Origin: Bacteroidota bacterium
Lineage (GTDB): Bacteria > Bacteroidota > Bacteroidia > AKYH767-A > OLB10
Direction of reading: 5' to 3'
Length of the DNA: 64,000 nt
Assembly: GCA_023251535.1 (NCBI GenBank)
Contig: JAHEYP010000007.1
Location: forward strand, 38,812-102,811
Numbering within the stretch: position 1 is the first letter of the stretch; every line of letters begins with the position of its first letter. Under the pieces are notes generated by a model, which was given only the letters and a program-made list of their open reading frames with translations, had not been told where the DNA came from and did no database searches. Of this stretch, positions 59,512 to 64,000 are shown one piece after another. Both the position numbers and the translations under genes were made by a program.

Positions 59512-62447
59512 AAAAGGTAGCATTGATGATTGTTGCGTTGCTTGTTTGTACTTCAGTATGGAGTCAAACAGTAACTACTATTGCCGGAAGCGCTTTGCTA
59601 TCAGGGAATGGCAATGGCATCGGTACATCTGCTCGTTTCAATGAGCCTCATGGTATTACTTCCGATAAAAACGGAAATATATTTGTTGCCGATCGATTAA
59701 ATAACTGTATCAGAAAAATTACTCCCGGCGGTGTTGTTTCAACAATTGCAGGAACAGGAGTAGCAGGTAGCAATGACGGTGCAGGGTCAGTAGCAACTTT
59801 TAACGAGCCATGGGCTGTTGCAACGGATACATTAGGCAATCTATATGTTGCAGATACTAAGAGTTATAAAATCAGAAAAATTGATGCTTCCAATAATGTA
59901 TCAACCATAGCAGGAACTGGTGTTTTCGGAACAACTAATGGACCTGTGAATGTTGCGAAATTTGGATTTTCATCAGGCATTGCAGTAACACGCGATGGCA
60001 GTATCATTTACGTTGTTGATCATAATACGCATGTTATTCGAAAAATTGAAGCGGGAATAGTTAGCAATCTTGCGGGTACAGTTTACATCGCAGGTAGTAA
60101 TAATGGTCCCGGAGCTACTGCAACATTTAATCATCCATATGGTGTTGAACTCGATCCTTCAGGAAATTTAATTATTGCCGACGAATGGAACAATACTGTT
60201 CGTAAGGTTACTCCATCAGGAACTACAACAACATTTGCGGGTACAGGGATTATCGGAGGTGTAGATGGTACTAGTATGGCGGCATCTTTTAATTATCCAT
60301 GGGATATGGCCGTTGATTCCCTCGGCAATATTTTTATTATGGATGGTTATAATTTTACTGTTAGAAAAATAAATGCCATAACAGGAATTGTTTCTACTTA
60401 TGTAGGAAATGTAGGTGTAAGCGGAGCATCTGATGGAAGTGGTGTAAATGCGACTTTCAATAATGCTGCCGGCATTACTTACAATCGAGCCGATAAATGT
60501 TTGTATATCGCCGATACAAAAAATCATACGATCAGAAAAGTATCCAACGCTTCTTCTATCGTAATTAATTTAACAACAACTTCATCTTCAGTTTGTGCTG
60601 GAGATAGTTTACATTTTAATGCTACTCCTTCGGGACTAACTTCATACACGATTCTTGAAAACGGAAATGTACTTGGCACATTCGCAAATAATTCTGCAAT
60701 TGCTATTCCTGCTTTGTCGCCAGGAAGTCATACGTTAACATGTACAGCATATGATAATACAGGAGCAATTGCTTCATCTAATACAGTTACTGTTACGGTT
60801 GCCGCTTCTTTTAGTCCGGCTATCAGTTCATCAAACGGGAATATTATTTGCTCAGGAGATTCTGTGTTATTATCTACTCAAGCAGGTAATTCCTATTTAT
60901 GGTCGAATGGTGCCGTTACTCAGAATGTTTATGTGTCTACCGCAGGAAATTATTCTGTTACAGTTACCAATTCAAATGGATGTAAAGGTTATTCTTCAGC
61001 ATTTAATTTAACTGTTCAATCAGCTCCTAATGCAACAATCACATCTGCAAATGGTAATACTATTTGTCCGAATGATTCTTTAGTACTTTCAGCTTCCGCT
61101 GCGTCTTCATATTTGTGGTCAAATGGTGCAGTAACACAAAGTGTAAATGTCCCAGCAGGAAATTATACTGTTACGGTCTCAAGTGCGAACGGTTGTACTG
61201 CGAAATCTTCAGTATTTACAATTACAAACTATACCGTTACTCAACCTTCTGTATCTCCCAATGGAACCATCAGTATTGTTCAAGGAGATTCAGTACAATT
61301 AACGGCAACTGGTGGATCTTCTTATACTTGGTCGAATGGTCAATCAGGAGCTTCAATTTATGTTTCAACAGCTGGAAATTACTTCGTTACGGCTACTAGC
61401 ACTAACGGATGTGATGTGAATTCCATTCCAGTAATTGTAACATTAGTAAACGGAAATACTATGATTTCTGTAACAGGATCAACTTCGTTTTGCGATGGCA
61501 ATTCTGTTACCCTAACTTCTGTTTTTTCTTCAGGAAATCAATGGTACTACAATAATTTACCATTACCGGGTGAAACTAATCAAGCATTAACAGCAAGTGA
61601 TGCCGGATATTATAAAGTAGCAGTTTGGCAAGGAAGCAATTGGATCTATTCTGATTCTATATTAGTCACTGTTTATCCTGCGGCGCAATACCCTTCAGTA
61701 TCTGATACGAATGTTTGTCGTAATGCATCAGTTTCTATTGTCGCAATTGGTTCTGATATCTATAAATGGTATACCGACCAAACAGGTAATACACTCGCAT
61801 CTTCCAATAATGTTTTAACGATTTCACAAGTTGCAAATCCACAAACATATTATGTTGAAGCTACTAATATTTATGGTTGTTCAACGGTAGATCGTTTAGA
61901 TGTAAATATCGGATTATTGCCAAGCCCTCAATTAGCATTTCAGCCTAGCACTCAAGCTTCACAAGGAATGTTTACCACAACTTTCATCAATACTTCAGTT
62001 GATGCTGATATGTATTCTTGGACTTTTGGTGATACTTCAAATAATACCTCTACCGATGCTAACCCTGTGCATATTTATGCCGCTTCAGGAAATTACTTGA
62101 TTACGCTCTATGCAGAAAACTCTTTAACAGGTTGTGTTGATACGATTTCGCGTGTCATAAATGTTATCGGGAATAATAATTTATTTATTCCAACAACTTT
62201 CACTCCAAATGGAGATGGTAAAAATGATTTATTCCGTGTTCGTGGAGATCATTTCACATTGGAAGAAATGTTGATCTATGATCAATGGGGTAAATTGCTC
62301 TATCGCACCGATAATTCGCGTCCGAATTGGGACGGAAGAGTTGGTGGTGATGTAGTCCAAAATGGAACATATGTTTATCGAATACAAATTGTAAACGATA
62401 ACAATATTTCTTCAGTATTAACAGGTTCAATCACAGTTATCAAATGA
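59508..62447 (+). CDS. Giant T9SS type B surface protein with NHL, Ig-like and PKD modules
   Basis: The 979-residue product has a signal peptide (1-19, cleavage after VWSQ). Residues of about 20-345 are six NHL repeats forming a beta propeller (ARFNEPHGITSDKNGNIFVADRLNNCIRKITPGG and repeats with STIAGTG). Residues of about 350-800 hold several Ig-like SprB/PKD-type units with SYLWSNGAVTQNVYVSTAGNYSVTVTNSNGC. A PKD domain follows (YSWTFGDTSNNTSTDANPVHIYAASG). Residues of about 890-979 are a CHU_C type B sorting domain (LFIPTTFTPNGDGKNDLFRVRGD, YDQWGKLLYRTD, WDGRVGGDVVQNGTYVYRIQI). It is expected on the cell surface. It is coupled by ATGA overlaps to a glycosyltransferase before it and a PorP/SprF protein after it. 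Confidence 0.95.
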   Translation: MKKVALMIVALLVCTSVWSQTVTTIAGSALLSGNGNGIGTSARFNEPHGITSDKNGNIFVADRLNNCIRKITPGGVVSTIAGTGVAGSNDGAGSVATFNEPWAVATDTLGNLYVADTKSYKIRKIDASNNVSTIAGTGVFGTTNGPVNVAKFGFSSGIAVTRDGSIIYVVDHNTHVIRKIEAGIVSNLAGTVYIAGSNNGPGATATFNHPYGVELDPSGNLIIADEWNNTVRKVTPSGTTTTFAGTGIIGGVDGTSMAASFNYPWDMAVDSLGNIFIMDGYNFTVRKINAITGIVSTYVGNVGVSGASDGSGVNATFNNAAGITYNRADKCLYIADTKNHTIRKVSNASSIVINLTTTSSSVCAGDSLHFNATPSGLTSYTILENGNVLGTFANNSAIAIPALSPGSHTLTCTAYDNTGAIASSNTVTVTVAASFSPAISSSNGNIICSGDSVLLSTQAGNSYLWSNGAVTQNVYVSTAGNYSVTVTNSNGCKGYSSAFNLTVQSAPNATITSANGNTICPNDSLVLSASAASSYLWSNGAVTQSVNVPAGNYTVTVSSANGCTAKSSVFTITNYTVTQPSVSPNGTISIVQGDSVQLTATGGSSYTWSNGQSGASIYVSTAGNYFVTATSTNGCDVNSIPVIVTLVNGNTMISVTGSTSFCDGNSVTLTSVFSSGNQWYYNNLPLPGETNQALTASDAGYYKVAVWQGSNWIYSDSILVTVYPAAQYPSVSDTNVCRNASVSIVAIGSDIYKWYTDQTGNTLASSNNVLTISQVANPQTYYVEATNIYGCSTVDRLDVNIGLLPSPQLAFQPSTQASQGMFTTTFINTSVDADMYSWTFGDTSNNTSTDANPVHIYAASGNYLITLYAENSLTGCVDTISRVINVIGNNNLFIPTTFTPNGDGKNDLFRVRGDHFTLEEMLIYDQWGKLLYRTDNSRPNWDGRVGGDVVQNGTYVYRIQIVNDNNISSVLTGSITVIK

Positions 62448-64000
62448 GAGGCCTGTTACTATATATCGCAATTTTATTGTGTTTGTCAGGATCGCTGTTT
62501 GCACAAGATCCTCATTTTACACAGATCAATCGAATTCCTTCTTTCTATAATCCGGCAGCAGCTGGAAATGGAGTTGAGCATATTCGTTTAACGATGCTTT
62601 ATCGTAACCAATGGGCAAGTGTAACTACTCCTTTTGTTACGCAAGGATTCTTCTTCGATAAACAAGTAGGTAAAGTGGGTCTAGGCGCTAATCTTGTAAA
62701 TAATTCTGCAGGAGAGGCCGGTATTCGTCAGCTTTTACTAAATGGTATTCTTAACTATAGATTTGATTTTGATAAAAATCATTTTACTGCAGGAATGCAA
62801 GTGGGATTAATTCAGAAAAGTTTTGATCCTTCAAAAATGACTTTCGATGACCAGTATCTTCCTGATCAAGGTTATGATCCTTCAAACGCAACAGCTGAGA
62901 CTTTCTCTTATACAAAAGTTACACGTCCCGACTTAGGATTAGGTATGTTCTGGACACATGGAACACCTGGAAAAGATAAAGTCTTGCCTTACGCAGGATT
63001 TTCAGCGCAGCATATTTTGCAACCAAAAGAGACTTTTATTCTAGATCAAAATAGTGTTCCTATTAAACTGAATGCTCAAGCCGGATTAGGAATTCACATA
63101 AATGATGATTTGCAAATTACACCATCAATCTTGTATGTAAAGCAACAGAATTCATCTGAGCTAGTTGCTGGTGCTGTGGTTCGATTACCATTGCAAGAAC
63201 GTAATATGGTTGAGGGTGGAATTTATTATCGTAAAGGCGATGCCATGGCTTTGTATGGCGGATACCAATGGAATAATTTCTTATTGGGTGCATCATACGA
63301 CGTAAATATCAGCGGACTCACAAAAGGCCCGGGAGCGTTTGAACTAACGTTAACGTATATACCAAAAGCAAAAATTAAAAAGCAACCGGAGAAAAACCCA
63401 TCTAAACCTGTGGCTGTAAAGAAACCTGCACCGACTAAAAAGCTGGCAACCGTTTCTAACCCTACTGAAGTGAAGAAAGTGGAAGCGAAAGCGCCTTCTA
63501 AAGTAAGTTCTTCTGAAAATTCGAAGCCTATTGTCAAAACGGAAGCTCCAGCTAAACCGAAGTCAAATGCATCTACAGTAAAAATTACTGCTACTGCTCA
63601 GCCTAAGAAACCGATGCCAGCTGTTGATACTGCTAAAACGATTACTCCTACGGAATCTCCTAAGGTTGTACAACTTCAAACAAAGGGTACTGCGCCAATT
63701 GTAACATCAGCACCTAAGGTGGATTCTATAGCAACTCCTCTAGCAACGCCTAGAAACGCAACACCGATTAAGGAAATTAAATTAAAGCCGGTCGTAATCA
63801 ACAAGAATTCGATTAAGAAACCAACTTCTGAAATTGTAGAACCAACACAATTATCACCAGTGGGTACAACGCCACTTCCAGTAGGAGACTTTGACGAAAT
63901 TGAAATGCTTAATACTAAACCGATCGCTATTGATAAATCATCAATGAAAAAGCCTACGGTTAAAATTAATCCGAATATAAATTCTGATAAAGTTTCTCCT
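62444..64000 (+). CDS. PorP/SprF-family protein with a long basic tail, 3' end beyond the window
   Basis: The frame is open from the ATG at 62444 to the last base, at least 519 residues, and is partial. The signal peptide ends GSLFAQD. The PorP/SprF pattern follows: PHFTQINRIPSFYNPAAAGN, YRNQWASVTTPFVTQGFFFDK, VGLGANLVNNSAGEAGIRQLLLNGILNYRF, PDLGLGMFW and so on, a 14-strand type outer-membrane barrel ending near residue 305 (FELTLTYIPK). PorP/SprF proteins of about 300 residues serve as partners for type B cargo, as SprF does for SprB. Here the barrel is followed by more than 200 residues rich in Lys, Pro, Thr, Ala and Val with motif pairs such as NKNSIKKPT and DKSSMKKPT. The start overlaps the cargo gene's stop (ATGA). 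Confidence 0.92.
   Translation, partial: MRGLLLYIAILLCLSGSLFAQDPHFTQINRIPSFYNPAAAGNGVEHIRLTMLYRNQWASVTTPFVTQGFFFDKQVGKVGLGANLVNNSAGEAGIRQLLLNGILNYRFDFDKNHFTAGMQVGLIQKSFDPSKMTFDDQYLPDQGYDPSNATAETFSYTKVTRPDLGLGMFWTHGTPGKDKVLPYAGFSAQHILQPKETFILDQNSVPIKLNAQAGLGIHINDDLQITPSILYVKQQNSSELVAGAVVRLPLQERNMVEGGIYYRKGDAMALYGGYQWNNFLLGASYDVNISGLTKGPGAFELTLTYIPKAKIKKQPEKNPSKPVAVKKPAPTKKLATVSNPTEVKKVEAKAPSKVSSSENSKPIVKTEAPAKPKSNASTVKITATAQPKKPMPAVDTAKTITPTESPKVVQLQTKGTAPIVTSAPKVDSIATPLATPRNATPIKEIKLKPVVINKNSIKKPTSEIVEPTQLSPVGTTPLPVGDFDEIEMLNTKPIAIDKSSMKKPTVKINPNINSDKVSP

Noticed and set aside
1-64000. tRNA, rRNA, transposase or prophage genes
   Set aside because: I looked for cloverleaf-like patterns in the gaps and for integrase or transposase motifs in all frames and saw none; a tRNA or profile search could still find a divergent one.

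Overview
The window is bacterial chromosome from a member of the Bacteroidota, most likely a gliding or secreting flavobacterial, sphingobacterial or chitinophagal lineage. Several independent signs agree. Five or more secreted proteins carry type IX secretion (T9SS) C-terminal sorting domains, both type A and a CHU_C type B. A PorP/SprF family protein is present. Many starts are preceded by the phylum-specific -7 element TAnnTTTG. DUF4271-hemD-rnpA-yidD are adjacent, and phosphoglucose isomerase is the SIS-domain bifunctional type. The DNA is AT-rich by eye. I found no tRNA, rRNA, transposase or CRISPR array.

Layout. 1-0.45 kb: a 124-bp palindrome-bearing tandem array, cut by the window edge. 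0.45-4.7 kb: two T9SS cargo proteins around a helical hypothetical protein. 4.8-8.3 kb: an overlapping set of two LPS-type glycosyltransferases (GT2, GT9) and uvrC. 8.4-16.6 kb: lipoproteins, a sugar-phosphate isomerase, an M48 protease, a delta-60-repeat T9SS protein and an M1 aminopeptidase. 16.7-24.6 kb: a YdcF-like protein, an atypical cytochrome c lipoprotein with a DUF5777 barrel, then DUF4271-hemD, rnpA-yidD, an S41 protease and an O-antigen ligase/polymerase. 24.7-28.4 kb: a TPR protein, meaB, and a cobalamin riboswitch in front of a BtuB-like TonB receptor. 28.4-31.8 kb: an island rich in degenerate repeats that holds a truncated T9SS cargo fragment and one intact T9SS protein. 31.8-34.9 kb: gpsA, a DinB protein, SRPBCC and GyrI-like proteins, and tatA.

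35.0-43.6 kb is a long leftward operon: dut, a sugar nucleotidyltransferase, a TPR lipoprotein, a DUF4292 lipoprotein, an EnvC-like amidase activator, and then a two-gene unit of unknown function (a lipoprotein and a 783-residue exported protein) between envC and tatA. 43.9 kb: a lipoprotein MsrB.

44.7-64 kb is an exopolysaccharide locus: Wza-type exporter, Wzc-type co-polymerase, Wzx, Wzy, five GT-B or related transferases, a methyltransferase, a hexapeptide acyltransferase, and two unusual genes (an APH-fold kinase, and a nucleotidyltransferase fused to a thymidylate-kinase-like domain). It runs without a break, through 4-nt ATGA overlaps, into a giant NHL/Ig/PKD T9SS type B surface protein and a PorP/SprF partner that has a long basic tail and leaves the window. 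The main candidates for undescribed biology are the APH/NTase-TMPK pair, the coupling of glycosyltransferase, surface protein and tailed SprF, the unknown pair between envC and tatA, and the repeat families.
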